Assembly: GCF_000218785.1 (NCBI RefSeq)
Contig: NZ_AFPO01000021.1
Coordinates: forward strand, 62,001-126,000
Reading direction: 5' to 3'
Source: Idiomarina sp. A28L
Lineage (GTDB): Bacteria; Pseudomonadota; Gammaproteobacteria; Enterobacterales; Alteromonadaceae
Length of the DNA stretch: 64,000 bases
The stretch's first letter is position 1. Every line of letters begins with the position of its first letter. The position numbers were made by a program, and so were the translations under genes. Shown one piece after another: positions 16,060 to 24,290 of the stretch. Under the pieces are notes generated by a model that had not been told where the DNA came from, did not search any database, and was given only the letters and a program-made list of their open reading frames with translations.

Positions 16060-18336
16060 TTAAAAACGAGCTTGGTAGCCAATGTTGAATTGCCGTGGTT
16101 TACCCACCATAACGCCGCCGTGCATGCGCGTGGTTATGTAGGTTTTATCGGTTAGGTTATCTACCGATACATAAACCGATTGGTTATCCGTGAGCTGGTA
16201 GCGCGCTGCCATATCGAACAATGTGCGCGCTGCAATTTTCTCATCCGCCGCCACATTGCCAACACCAGCTACTGTGCGCATTTCGCCCAAGTGGCGAGCG
16301 TTTAGGGCAAGGCTCCATAACCCACCTTTCAGTGCAACACCGGTACGCAGTTGCTGTTCGGGCTGGTAAGGAATTTCATCACCGGCGGTAACGTTGCCCC
16401 AAATGCCAATGTTTGAGTTAAAGCTATTTTGGAACTCAGCGTTGGTGAAGGTGTAAGCCGCATCGAGGGCGATATCGAGGGCATCGTTTAAGGCATAGCT
16501 ATAAGCACCAAGTACTTCCACACCCATAACTTCTACTTCACCCGCGTTTACTTGCGCGCCAATATTGCTTAAATCACAGCCTTGCGCCGCTGTGCAGTTA
16601 CCGTGCATGTTGCTGTAATCGCTGTAGAAACCGATTACTTCAAAGCGCGCATCACCGCTAATGTAGCCAAAATCAAGGGTTCCGGCATAGCGAACACCCG
16701 CTTCGTAGTTCCAGCTTTCTTCATTTCGCTGATCATTGTTACCTGGTGCAGCGGGCGCAAAGCCTTTTTGCACACCGGCAAGCGCTACCCACGAATCGGT
16801 TAACCGATAGGTTAAGCCCGCTGCAGGTAAAAACGCACTGGTGCTGTTTTCGCGCAAGCCTGGCGTGCCTAAGCGTTGCAAATCAGCGCCGAAATCTTCC
16901 CGTTTTACCTTAATATCTTCAACCCGTGCTCCGAAATCGAGCGTTAACGCATCGAAATACATGCGCGCTTTGGCAAAAGCTGCAAAGGCCTCGGCACTTG
17001 CAACGCGGTTTGCATCGGTTCCCGGCACGCCGGCATTCACTAATGCCATATTGAGTGCCGCATCCATATCGTATAAATCAACCCACTGGAAGCGATCTTC
17101 TTCATCTTCGTGGTAACGCGCACCGAGCACATACTCATTGCCGTTAATGGCGAAATCGTATTGGGTTTGCACGCCTTGGCTCAAATAGCTACGGTTATTG
17201 TTCTTCACCCGCACACTTAGGGTTTCATCGGCCGCTGCGCCTGCTTCAAATGCAGAGGCTAATTCTAAACCGCCGCCTGATAGTGATACACCACCCACCT
17301 GATCCGCTTTGTACCAATTACGGGCAAATTCGTTGCGGTAAATCGCCGAGGTAAGCACGCCGCCGCTGGCTAGCGCCCACTGGTGCGTGGCTTGTAATAA
17401 TGTATGTTCGGTAGACATTTCATCGAGTTGCGAAGCAGCATAACGAGCATACGGGCTTGCTTGATAATCCGCATCGGTGAGGCCCATGTAGGTATCATCG
17501 CTTACTTCATCGGAATACTTAAACTTGAATTCAACTTGGTGGCGGCCGGCATCATCAAGGCTAACGCGCACTTTGCTCATAATATCGTTGCGATAGAAAC
17601 CGCTTTCACCATTAGCTACATCTTTGAAACCATCGGCTTGGTAACGCAATACTTCAAAAACACCGCCGGCACGTTCACCGCTGCCACCCATGTAGGTATG
17701 CAATTTACCAAAACCATGTTCGCCCGCACCGATATCAACAAAGCCAGCAAGATCTTCGTTAGGGATGCTGCGCGATACTAGGTTTAATACGCCGCCTGTA
17801 GTGCGCGGGCCGTATTGAATAGATGAAGAGCCTTTCAATATTTCCATGGCTTCAATGCGCGCAAAGGTAGGGAAATAGTAAGCGGCAGGTGCTGAATAAG
17901 GCGCTGGAGCAGAAAGAATGCCATCTTCCATTACCGTAATTTTATCCGAACGGTTAACACCTGTGCCACGCATACCAATATTTGGGCGCAATCCCCATCC
18001 ATCTTCTTCTAGTACATACACACCCGGAACGTTTCCAAGAGCACGCATGATATCGGTGTATTCAAATTCTCTTAATTCTTCTTCGCTCATGTAATAAGCC
18101 GAGCCCGGCGCTTCGTTCACGGCGGCCGCTGAGCCTAAAATATTGATACGCTCAATGCCTTGGCGCGGCTGGCTTTCTGCTGCTTGCTCTTGTTGCGCAA
18201 TAGCAGTACCGGCAAACATGTTGGCGGCAAGCGCGGCGGTAACCGCCATGGTTAGAACTGAAAGCTTGTTCGTGGCATTTAGATTTTTACGAGATAAGGA
18301 AGTTTGCACCATTGGTGCGCGAGCTTGAAATGACAT
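16060..18336 (-). CDS. TonB-dependent siderophore/ferric receptor, FecA-like
   Basis: A 758-residue outer-membrane receptor. It has an extended N-terminus with a signal peptide (MAVTAALAANMFAGTAIAQ), a TonB-box-like segment (GIERINILGS), a plug domain (DIMRALGNVPGVYVLEEDG, NIGMRGTGVNRSDKI, GSSSIQYGPRTTGGVLNLVSR) and a 22-strand barrel ending YQARF with terminal Phe. The plug motifs resemble the FecA/ferric dicitrate group, but the substrate is not provable. No FecA-type N-terminal signalling extension is seen. GGAGAG lies 8 nt before the ATG at 18336. Two Fur-like sites are upstream, and fbpABC follows on the same strand, so together they form an outer-to-inner-membrane iron route. Confidence 0.9.
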   Translation of the reverse strand: MSFQARAPMVQTSLSRKNLNATNKLSVLTMAVTAALAANMFAGTAIAQQEQAAESQPRQGIERINILGSAAAVNEAPGSAYYMSEEELREFEYTDIMRALGNVPGVYVLEEDGWGLRPNIGMRGTGVNRSDKITVMEDGILSAPAPYSAPAAYYFPTFARIEAMEILKGSSSIQYGPRTTGGVLNLVSRSIPNEDLAGFVDIGAGEHGFGKLHTYMGGSGERAGGVFEVLRYQADGFKDVANGESGFYRNDIMSKVRVSLDDAGRHQVEFKFKYSDEVSDDTYMGLTDADYQASPYARYAASQLDEMSTEHTLLQATHQWALASGGVLTSAIYRNEFARNWYKADQVGGVSLSGGGLELASAFEAGAAADETLSVRVKNNNRSYLSQGVQTQYDFAINGNEYVLGARYHEDEEDRFQWVDLYDMDAALNMALVNAGVPGTDANRVASAEAFAAFAKARMYFDALTLDFGARVEDIKVKREDFGADLQRLGTPGLRENSTSAFLPAAGLTYRLTDSWVALAGVQKGFAPAAPGNNDQRNEESWNYEAGVRYAGTLDFGYISGDARFEVIGFYSDYSNMHGNCTAAQGCDLSNIGAQVNAGEVEVMGVEVLGAYSYALNDALDIALDAAYTFTNAEFQNSFNSNIGIWGNVTAGDEIPYQPEQQLRTGVALKGGLWSLALNARHLGEMRTVAGVGNVAADEKIAARTLFDMAARYQLTDNQSVYVSVDNLTDKTYITTRMHGGVMVGKPRQFNIGYQARF

Positions 18337-18386
18337 TTAGGTATCTCTCCAACACTTTTTAGGTTTTTGAATCACCCTAAATCTAA

Positions 18387-18405
18387 ATAGGAATGATTCT
18401 TAATT
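18387..18405. promoter_or_regulatory. Weak Fur-box-like site, receptor promoter
   Basis: ATAGGAATGATTCTTAATT contains the GAATGATTCT core seen in Fur sites. It lies 51-69 nt upstream of the TonB-receptor start and about 30 bp from the stronger site. Confidence 0.45.
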
Positions 18406-18432
18406 CGATGAAGAGCAGTATACTTATTTTCA

Positions 18433-18451
18433 AATGAGAATCAATCTCATT
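18433..18451. promoter_or_regulatory. Fur box upstream of the TonB-dependent receptor
   Basis: The 19-mer AATGAGAATCAATCTCATT is a perfect inverted repeat (AATGAGA-ATCAA-TCTCATT) and matches the gammaproteobacterial Fur box. It lies about 100 nt upstream of the receptor start. The whole 355-bp gap (18337-18691) also holds the plus-strand promoter of the OMP gene; beyond these sites I see nothing specific in it. Confidence 0.8.
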
Positions 18452-18691
18452 ACAGTATTTTTTTATAAAATTTTTCGCATGGGTGGAATGAGTAAGGTGC
18501 TTAGTAGGCTAGGAGTACACAAATGGATGGCAAAACTACAATAAAAATAATGAGATGCGGATTATCAGGCAGTGTGCATATTTTACACGATTAACGGGAA
18601 TTTAACCTGTTGTTAACGGAGGGAGTGGCGTCTATTGTTAACTTAAGCAAGGTCGCAATAACGTTTTCAAACAAAAGTATAAGGAAATAAC

Positions 18692-19294
18692 ATGAAAAAA
18701 TTACTCCCTCTAACTCTCACAGTTTTGCTATCAGCTTCTGTAACTTCTGTGCAAGCCATGGATAATTGGTATGTTGGCGCATCGTATAATGCACAAGAAT
18801 TTTCGGTATCTGGCCGAGATTTTAATACCGCTGGGTTAATTGCAGGTTATCAGTTTACGGAGCACTTCGCGCTCGAAGGGCGCTATGCCCAAGGCACTTC
18901 GGGATATTCGACTTATGTTCAATCGCAATTAAATAACGAACTGCTTCGTTACAAAGAAGAAATCGGCGATCAAGCATCCATCATGTTTAAGGCCTCTTAC
19001 CCTTTATTTGAGACATTCAGTGTATATGGGCTAGCCGGTTACTCTAGAACAACCTTGGATATCAGCAACCACGCAGGAGTTTTTGACGAAAATGAGAACC
19101 TCACCAGTTATATTCCTAACCAAATAACCGACACCTTTGACGGCTTAGCATACGGGGTGGGTTTAAGTTACAAACTTACAGAACATTTAAATGTGTTTGT
19201 TGATTACCAAGTTCTTCCAGATTTCGCACCAGCTAACTCTAACTTCTCTAGAAGTTGGAAGAGCACAACCTTTGGCATCAATTACGCGTTTTAG
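18692..19294 (+). CDS. Outer-membrane beta-barrel protein, OmpA-like/OmpX-type
   Basis: A 200-residue exported protein. The signal peptide MKKLLPLTLTVLLSASVTSVQA is followed by alternating amphipathic strands (NWYVGASYNAQEFSV, AGLIAGYQFTEHFALEGRY, SIMFKASYPLFETFSVYGLAGYS, GLAYGVGLSYKLTEHLNVFVDYQ) and a C-terminal strand ending FGINYAF, the aromatic end recognised by the Bam complex. Eight strands are likely. Function unknown. AAGGAAATAAC gives a good ribosome-binding site. A stem-loop follows the gene. Confidence 0.83.
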   Translation: MKKLLPLTLTVLLSASVTSVQAMDNWYVGASYNAQEFSVSGRDFNTAGLIAGYQFTEHFALEGRYAQGTSGYSTYVQSQLNNELLRYKEEIGDQASIMFKASYPLFETFSVYGLAGYSRTTLDISNHAGVFDENENLTSYIPNQITDTFDGLAYGVGLSYKLTEHLNVFVDYQVLPDFAPANSNFSRSWKSTTFGINYAF

Positions 19295-19317
19295 ATTCTA
19301 ACAAGTATTCATTTCAA

Positions 19318-19363
19318 AAGCTCAACCCGTTAAATAACCAACAGCGTTTAACGGGTTGAGCTT
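19318..19363. terminator. Stem-loop after the OMP gene
   Basis: AAGCTCAACCCGTTAAA pairs with TTTAACGGGTTGAGCTT around a 12-nt loop. There is no strong T-run on the plus side; on the minus side the stem is followed by a short CTTTTG. It lies between convergent genes and may act as a weak bidirectional terminator. Confidence 0.6.
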
Positions 19364-19398
19364 AAATGGTAGATATTGCATCAGTTGAATTACACAAG

Positions 19399-20187
19399 TT
19401 AGCTTTGCTGTAATAACACCACGTCTATTTCGTTCTGAAACTCTTTGGCCAACGCTAACACTTCCGCTACTAATGCATCACCGCTGCTTGGCTTTAGGTG
19501 CGAAATCCATAAGTTTTTCGGCATTTGCTGCATACGCGTTAAAGTGCCTTTCAGCATTTTCGGTGTCATGTGCTTGGTGTGCACCGCCAGATCATGTTTG
19601 TTATTCGTGAACGAGCACTCGAGCATAAGGGTATCAACAGGCGCCAGCTTGCTTACTTCGGCCAAGGCGTTATCGAAAATAGGCCCTTCAGTGGTATCGG
19701 AACTAAATACAAAATGTTGGTTTTGCATGCGTACACTTACACCCATTGTGGGCACCGTATGATCAACTGCAAATACGTGAATTTGTGCGTTCTGTTGTTC
19801 TGGGCTTGCCAGTGTAAAAGTATCGCCCGGCGCAATTTCTATAAACTCTACGATTGGTGCTTCGGCCGAGGGAAACTGGGTGAAATCGGGCCAGATATTA
19901 TCGTTAAAGATATTCGTTTTTAAGGTTTCGATGGTGTGTGCTTGGGCAAATACTTGCACTTGATGATCGACATTCTCAAACATATTACTTAGGAATAATG
20001 GTAGCGCGGCAATATGATCCATGTGCGAATGAGTGAGCACAATGTAACGAATCTTCCGCATGGCTTCGATGGTAAGCGAGCTTAGGCCGGTGCCGGCATC
20101 GATAAGCGCGTAATCACCAATTTGAATACAGGTGCTGCCATTTTTATCGCTCAAACCACCAGAACAACCGAGCACCTGAATATTCAT
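19399..20187 (-). CDS. Class II 3',5'-cyclic-nucleotide phosphodiesterase (CpdP-like)
   Basis: An MBL-fold enzyme of about 262 residues with MNIQVLGCSGG at the start, the metal motif THSHMDHIAALP, VDHTVPTMGVSVR and FSSDTTEGP, which fit PDE class II (yeast Pde1/Vibrio CpdP) that hydrolyses cAMP or cGMP. There is no signal peptide. GAGG precedes the ATG at 20187 by 7 nt, so I prefer it to the in-frame ATG at 20193 or the longer open frame. It follows a DUF3429-like gene by 13 nt on the same strand, so the two probably share a transcript. Substrate preference cannot be read from sequence. Confidence 0.78.
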   Translation of the reverse strand: MNIQVLGCSGGLSDKNGSTCIQIGDYALIDAGTGLSSLTIEAMRKIRYIVLTHSHMDHIAALPLFLSNMFENVDHQVQVFAQAHTIETLKTNIFNDNIWPDFTQFPSAEAPIVEFIEIAPGDTFTLASPEQQNAQIHVFAVDHTVPTMGVSVRMQNQHFVFSSDTTEGPIFDNALAEVSKLAPVDTLMLECSFTNNKHDLAVHTKHMTPKMLKGTLTRMQQMPKNLWISHLKPSSGDALVAEVLALAKEFQNEIDVVLLQQS

Positions 20188-20200
20188 TGACATGCCTCGG

Positions 20201-20656
20201 TTAGCCAACACGCAATTCGGTGGCGATAGTGATGAACCACAAGAAATGGCAGCCAGCTACCACGAAGGTTACCGGTTGCCGAACTTTTTCATACCATGCC
20301 TGCCCTACGCGTTTTACATCGTATTTCAGCCACAACATATACACGATAGCCAACACCCCAAGCGCCCAAAGTGTGGGCAAAAACGCCACCGAAACCCAGG
20401 CAACAATAGACGGGATCATACATATAATCAGCGAGCCTTGCGGGTTCTCGAGGCCTTTGGCCATCACTAACCCCCAATGAATGCCGCCTAAAAACGATAA
20501 AATAACCGCGCTGTAAATCAAAAAAGCATGCGCCAACTGCATTTGCCATACACCAATAGCGCCGAGTATGGCGGTGCCGATAAACGGAATTAAACCCGCC
20601 CACATAAGCCGCGTGGCGGTGAGTTCGGTGGCTTCATTTATTTCGGTTTTCGACAT
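20201..20656 (-). CDS. DUF3429-like inner-membrane protein
   Basis: A 151-residue protein with about five hydrophobic helices and the segment LSFLGGIHWGLVMAKG, characteristic of DUF3429 proteins. Function unknown. It ends 13 nt upstream of the phosphodiesterase gene. Upstream, 20657-20778 holds short degenerate repeats (CAGCGTTCTTTC, AGAGTGCTTTGAGCT twice) before the exchanger gene, with no evident function. Confidence 0.72.
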   Translation of the reverse strand: MSKTEINEATELTATRLMWAGLIPFIGTAILGAIGVWQMQLAHAFLIYSAVILSFLGGIHWGLVMAKGLENPQGSLIICMIPSIVAWVSVAFLPTLWALGVLAIVYMLWLKYDVKRVGQAWYEKVRQPVTFVVAGCHFLWFITIATELRVG

Positions 20657-20778
20657 TACTTACCTCTATTTAATTCGTTTTGTGTTTTCGGCCCAGCGTT
20701 CTTTCGGCCCCGTATTCTCTTGGCTCAGCGTTCTTTCCGCTCAGAGTGCTTTGAGCTAAGAGTGCTTTGAGCTCTACC

Positions 20779-21741
20779 CTAAAGAATAACCCAGAGCAAA
20801 TAACCCAAGTAACCTGCCACAAACAAGCCGCCCTCTACACGATTTATCCGCCCGGGCCGCTTGGCTTTTTTCCTACGCAGCGCAAAGGCTACGATTAATA
20901 GTGTGAATACGCCCATTACTAGGTAATCGCGAGTGAGCACTTCCGGATCGATAGCGAACGGATGAATAGCGCCCGCTATACCTACTACGGCCAAGGTGTT
21001 GAATAAGTTCGAACCAATAATGTTACCTAACGCTAAATCATGTTCGTTTTTGCGAATAGCGGCGATGGCGCTGGCCAATTCCGGTAGCGAAGTGCCGATG
21101 GCCACAATAGTAAGGCCGATAACCAAATCACTAACGCCAAAGGCCACCGCAATTTCTACCGCGCCCCAAACCAACACCCGCGAGCTAGCGATTAATAAAA
21201 ATAGGCCTACGAATAACCACATAATAGCTCGCGCAATCGGCATTTGATGGCTGCTTACTTCGGCATCGGTTTCAAGACCCAGCGTATCGTTGCCGTTGAG
21301 CCCTTGTTTAATCGACCAGCCCATAACACCGAAAAACACCACCAACAGTATGAGTGCATCCCAGCCGCTAATAAAGTTATCGAGAATCAGCCAACCAGCA
21401 AGTAGGGTAATGGCAATTAGAATGGGCATTTCTTTACGCAAAACGCTCGATTGCACCGTGATTGGTGCAATTAATGCGGTGATACCGAGCACCAAACCAA
21501 TATTCGCCGTATTCGAACCAAAGGCGTTACCCAGTGCTAGGCCGGGGTTACCTTGCGCGGCCGCAAAGGCAGAAACCACCATTTCTGGTGCTGAAGTACC
21601 AAAACCGATGATAAGCATACCGATTAACAACGGCGACATGCCAAAATGTTTTGCGGTTACTGCCGCCCCTTCAATGAAGCGATCGGCGGACCAAATTAAT
21701 AATACCAATCCAAAAATAACCGCAATACTTGCTAACAACAT
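20779..21741 (-). CDS. Calcium/sodium antiporter, CaCA family (YrbG-like)
   Basis: A 320-residue inner-membrane exchanger with the two inverted alpha-repeats of the CaCA family: GFGTSAPEMVVSA with GNAFGSNTANIGLVLG in the first half, and GTSLPELASAIAAI with GNIIGSNLFNTLAVVG in the second. About ten helices. It would export Ca2+ (or a similar divalent cation) against Na+ or H+. Its ATG directly follows the TAA of the Na/phosphate cotransporter gene, so translation is coupled. The preceding Gdt1-type gene is on the same strand. Confidence 0.88.
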   Translation of the reverse strand: MLLASIAVIFGLVLLIWSADRFIEGAAVTAKHFGMSPLLIGMLIIGFGTSAPEMVVSAFAAAQGNPGLALGNAFGSNTANIGLVLGITALIAPITVQSSVLRKEMPILIAITLLAGWLILDNFISGWDALILLVVFFGVMGWSIKQGLNGNDTLGLETDAEVSSHQMPIARAIMWLFVGLFLLIASSRVLVWGAVEIAVAFGVSDLVIGLTIVAIGTSLPELASAIAAIRKNEHDLALGNIIGSNLFNTLAVVGIAGAIHPFAIDPEVLTRDYLVMGVFTLLIVAFALRRKKAKRPGRINRVEGGLFVAGYLGYLLWVIL

Positions 21742-23343
21742 TTAGGCGTTCTCCACTTCTGGCGTTTGTTCTGAGTTATTCGTTTGTTCTGGCGCTGGGT
21801 AAATTACCGCGGTGATGCGTATTATTCGCTTCGCGCATTCTTCTAGCAAGCTAATAATACGCAATTGGGTGGTAACTTCAGGGGCACTGTTTAAACCCGC
21901 ATGAATATTCGCCAACAATTCGGTGCGCCTTGCGCGCCGAGCTCTTTCAATTTCATCAAGCATACTCGCCCGCTCGGCAGCCGACATTTCCTTGAGCTTA
22001 TTTGAGCGCATTAAACTTTGGAATTTTTCACCCAAGGTTCCGGCAATAGCCAAATGCAATTGCGCTTGGTTGATGGCAGAAAGCTCGTGCAATAAGGCTT
22101 TTAACTGCACGCTTTCTTCGCGCGCCCAATTTAAATTTAAAAATGTATCGGCGTGATCAGCCATCGAGCTTGTAGCGCTGAGTTTATTGCCAAATTCTTG
22201 AATATATTCTAACAGGGCCGTGGTGTGAAAATCGGGTTCGGGTGGCGCTTCGGCTTCGGGGTCGAGAATTTTGCGGCCCCGGCCCAATAGCTGCTTGAAA
22301 ACCCGTTTTAGCTCTGAGTGCATAGCCGCAACACCCATGGCTGGCATGGAAAGCGTTGTGTCATCGAGATACCGTGGTTTTTCTGAAGTAAGCGCCGGCT
22401 GTTTAATAAAGCGTTCAACACGGCGAATAAGCGATTCCGCTAAAAACCACATCAAAACTAAACTGAGCAAATTAAATATAGTGTGGAACAACGCCAAGCC
22501 CATACTTATATTTTGCCCCGCTTCGCCACCTGCTAGCCAACTGGAAACCCACCACAACGGCACTAACAAAACGAGGGCAATTACCGCCGTGAGCACCTTT
22601 TCAGCAACATGAATAAGCGCCAGCCGCCTAGCATTAGCGGTAGCGCCAATTGAGGCCAACAAACTGGTAGCTGTAGTACCAACGTTAGCACCAATTACCA
22701 GCGCCGCACCTAAAAGCGGTGTAAGCACGCCGGTTACCGATGCGGTAAGAATAATCGCTAATGCCGCCGACGATGATTGAATTAACGCGGTGAGCAACGC
22801 CCCTACCAATACACCCAGCACAATGCCAAGCACGCCCGTATTGCCAAGCTGCTCTAGTGGCAGGTAATCGGCTACATCAATAAACGCATCGCGAAGAATT
22901 CCGAGGCCCAAAAACAGTACGCCAAAACCCGCCAAAGCAAAGCCAATGTGCGGCGCGCGGCCTTTACTGAAAAATAGTTTCAGCAGCATGCCCACGCCAA
23001 TAAGCGGCAGCGCAATAACTTGCACGTTTAGCTTCAAACCGATAATGGCCACTATCCAGGCTGTCATGGTAGTGCCTAGATTGCTCCCAAACACTACCCA
23101 TGCAGCTTGCCGCAAGCGCAACATGCCGGCGTTGGTAAAACCTAACGTAGTAACAATAACAGCACTCGATGATTGCACTACCGCGGTAATGCTAAACCCG
23201 GTAAAAGCAGCGCGCAGGCGAGTTTTCGTGGAGCGTTCAAGCAAACCGCTGAGCGCATTGCCAGCCGCCGCTTTCAGGCCTTCCGTCATCATCGCCATAC
23301 CGAGCAAGAGCAGGCCGATGCCGCCGAGTGTCATGAATAACAT
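21742..23343 (-). CDS. Na/Pi cotransporter family protein with PhoU-like tail
   Basis: A 533-residue protein with the duplicated Na_Pi_cotrans motif QSSSA in both halves (AVVQSSSAVIVTTLGF near residue 57 and LIQSSSAALAIILTA near 190), each in a membrane domain, then a cytosolic helical region from about residue 380 that resembles PhoU. This NptA/YjbB type moves phosphate with Na+; in E. coli YjbB promotes phosphate export. It runs directly into the Ca/Na antiporter gene. Direction of transport is not readable. Confidence 0.85.
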   Translation of the reverse strand: MLFMTLGGIGLLLLGMAMMTEGLKAAAGNALSGLLERSTKTRLRAAFTGFSITAVVQSSSAVIVTTLGFTNAGMLRLRQAAWVVFGSNLGTTMTAWIVAIIGLKLNVQVIALPLIGVGMLLKLFFSKGRAPHIGFALAGFGVLFLGLGILRDAFIDVADYLPLEQLGNTGVLGIVLGVLVGALLTALIQSSSAALAIILTASVTGVLTPLLGAALVIGANVGTTATSLLASIGATANARRLALIHVAEKVLTAVIALVLLVPLWWVSSWLAGGEAGQNISMGLALFHTIFNLLSLVLMWFLAESLIRRVERFIKQPALTSEKPRYLDDTTLSMPAMGVAAMHSELKRVFKQLLGRGRKILDPEAEAPPEPDFHTTALLEYIQEFGNKLSATSSMADHADTFLNLNWAREESVQLKALLHELSAINQAQLHLAIAGTLGEKFQSLMRSNKLKEMSAAERASMLDEIERARRARRTELLANIHAGLNSAPEVTTQLRIISLLEECAKRIIRITAVIYPAPEQTNNSEQTPEVENA

Positions 23344-23409
23344 GCTGTTGCTCCCTGTTTAGTTGCTGTTTATATACCTGCAAACTAGCTGCGAACTTGT
23401 ATCTTCACG

Positions 23410-23976
23410 TTATGCACTAAAAATGGCAAGCAAACCAAGGCCTATAAACACCACGCAGCCGAATATACGAACAACTTTCATGGGGATGCGGTTGGTGATC
23501 CAAGCCCCCAAGAATATAACCGGTATGAGTATTAAACTCATACCAATTACTGCGCCTGCGGCTACTGGAAAGATGCTCTGGTAATGCGCCGCAAGCATCA
23601 TAGTTACGATTTGTGATTTATCGGCAATTTCCGAAACGCTTAACAACAAAAAAGCTGCGAAAAAGGCGCCGAGCTTGAAGAGTTTCTTATTGGTTTCTAT
23701 TTTTTCTTCTTTTTCGGGTATTAAAACTGCAAGGCCCATTACAATAAAGAGTGCGCCCACCACATACGATAGCCAATCGACGGCAAGCAAATCACCAACG
23801 TAAAAGCCGATTACGCTAGCTACGCCGTGCATCAGCACCATTCCGAGCATCATGCCAGCAATTAATGCGCCCCGCTGTTTGGGGTAACGGGCGGCGAGTA
23901 GCAATGCAATAAATTGGGTTTTATCGCCGAGTTCGGCTGCGCCTACGGCAAGGAGTGCGGCAAAAAATTCGCTCAT
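23410..23976 (-). CDS. TMEM165/Gdt1-family Mn2+/Ca2+ exporter
   Basis: A 188-residue six-helix protein with the two signature motifs of the UPF0016/Gdt1 family, AAELGDKTQ near residue 14 and the variant VSEIADKSQ near residue 115. The acidic residues line the cation site. Bacterial members such as Vibrio MneA export manganese. It lies 66 nt upstream of the Na/Pi gene on the same strand. A dyad TAGAAT-C-ATTCTA at 24012-24024, 36 nt upstream, may be a regulator site. Mn export is inferred from the family. Confidence 0.86.
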   Translation of the reverse strand: MSEFFAALLAVGAAELGDKTQFIALLLAARYPKQRGALIAGMMLGMVLMHGVASVIGFYVGDLLAVDWLSYVVGALFIVMGLAVLIPEKEEKIETNKKLFKLGAFFAAFLLLSVSEIADKSQIVTMMLAAHYQSIFPVAAGAVIGMSLILIPVIFLGAWITNRIPMKVVRIFGCVVFIGLGLLAIFSA

Positions 23977-24011
23977 GATTCGGCTCTTGGTTCCGCTTTA
24001 GTTTATGATCT

Positions 24012-24024
24012 TAGAATCATTCTA
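24012..24024. promoter_or_regulatory. Dyad upstream of the Gdt1-family gene
   Basis: TAGAAT-C-ATTCTA is a perfect 6+1+6 inverted repeat within TTAGAATCATTCTAGC. It resembles the core of the Fur sites in this window (GAATGATTCT), so a Fur-type metal regulator is possible. Inference only. Confidence 0.4.
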
Positions 24025-24088
24025 GCGGCAAAATTGAAAGTGCACCGACTATATCAGCTCGCTAACCGCAATGCATGCTCGAGCTAGT

Positions 24089-24290
24089 GAGTGGCGCTTC
24101 GGGAGGAGGATATTGGTTTCGCAGGGGCTGTTGAGTGGCGCTTCGGGGGAGAGGATATTGGTTTCGCAGGGTGTCTGCCGCATGGATGCGGCAGCTCAAG
24201 CCTACAGGGATGTACTTGCGGCGTCCCTGAGAAACCAATACCTCCCCCCGAAAAAGCTACTCAACAGCCCCTGCGAATACATCAGCCTCC
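24089..24290 (+). repeat. Structured repeat R2 with duplicated left arm
   Basis: The core has hairpin TGCCGCATGGATGCGGCA (24177-24194) and the AAGCCTACAGGGATGTACTTGCGGCGTCC segment. The right arm (GAAACCAATACCTCC...CTCAACAGCCCCTGCGAA) pairs with the left (TTCGCAGGGGCTGTTGAG...ATATTGGTTTC) over about 50 nt. About 38 nt of the left arm is present twice in tandem (24089 and 24133, 44 nt apart). The right arm runs into the last codons of the downstream minus-strand lipoprotein gene. Confidence 0.88.

Noticed and set aside
20657-20778. Short degenerate repeats upstream of the DUF3429-like gene
   Set aside because: AGAGTGCTTTGAGCT occurs twice and CAGCGTTCTTTC twice, but no structure or spacing suggests a function.
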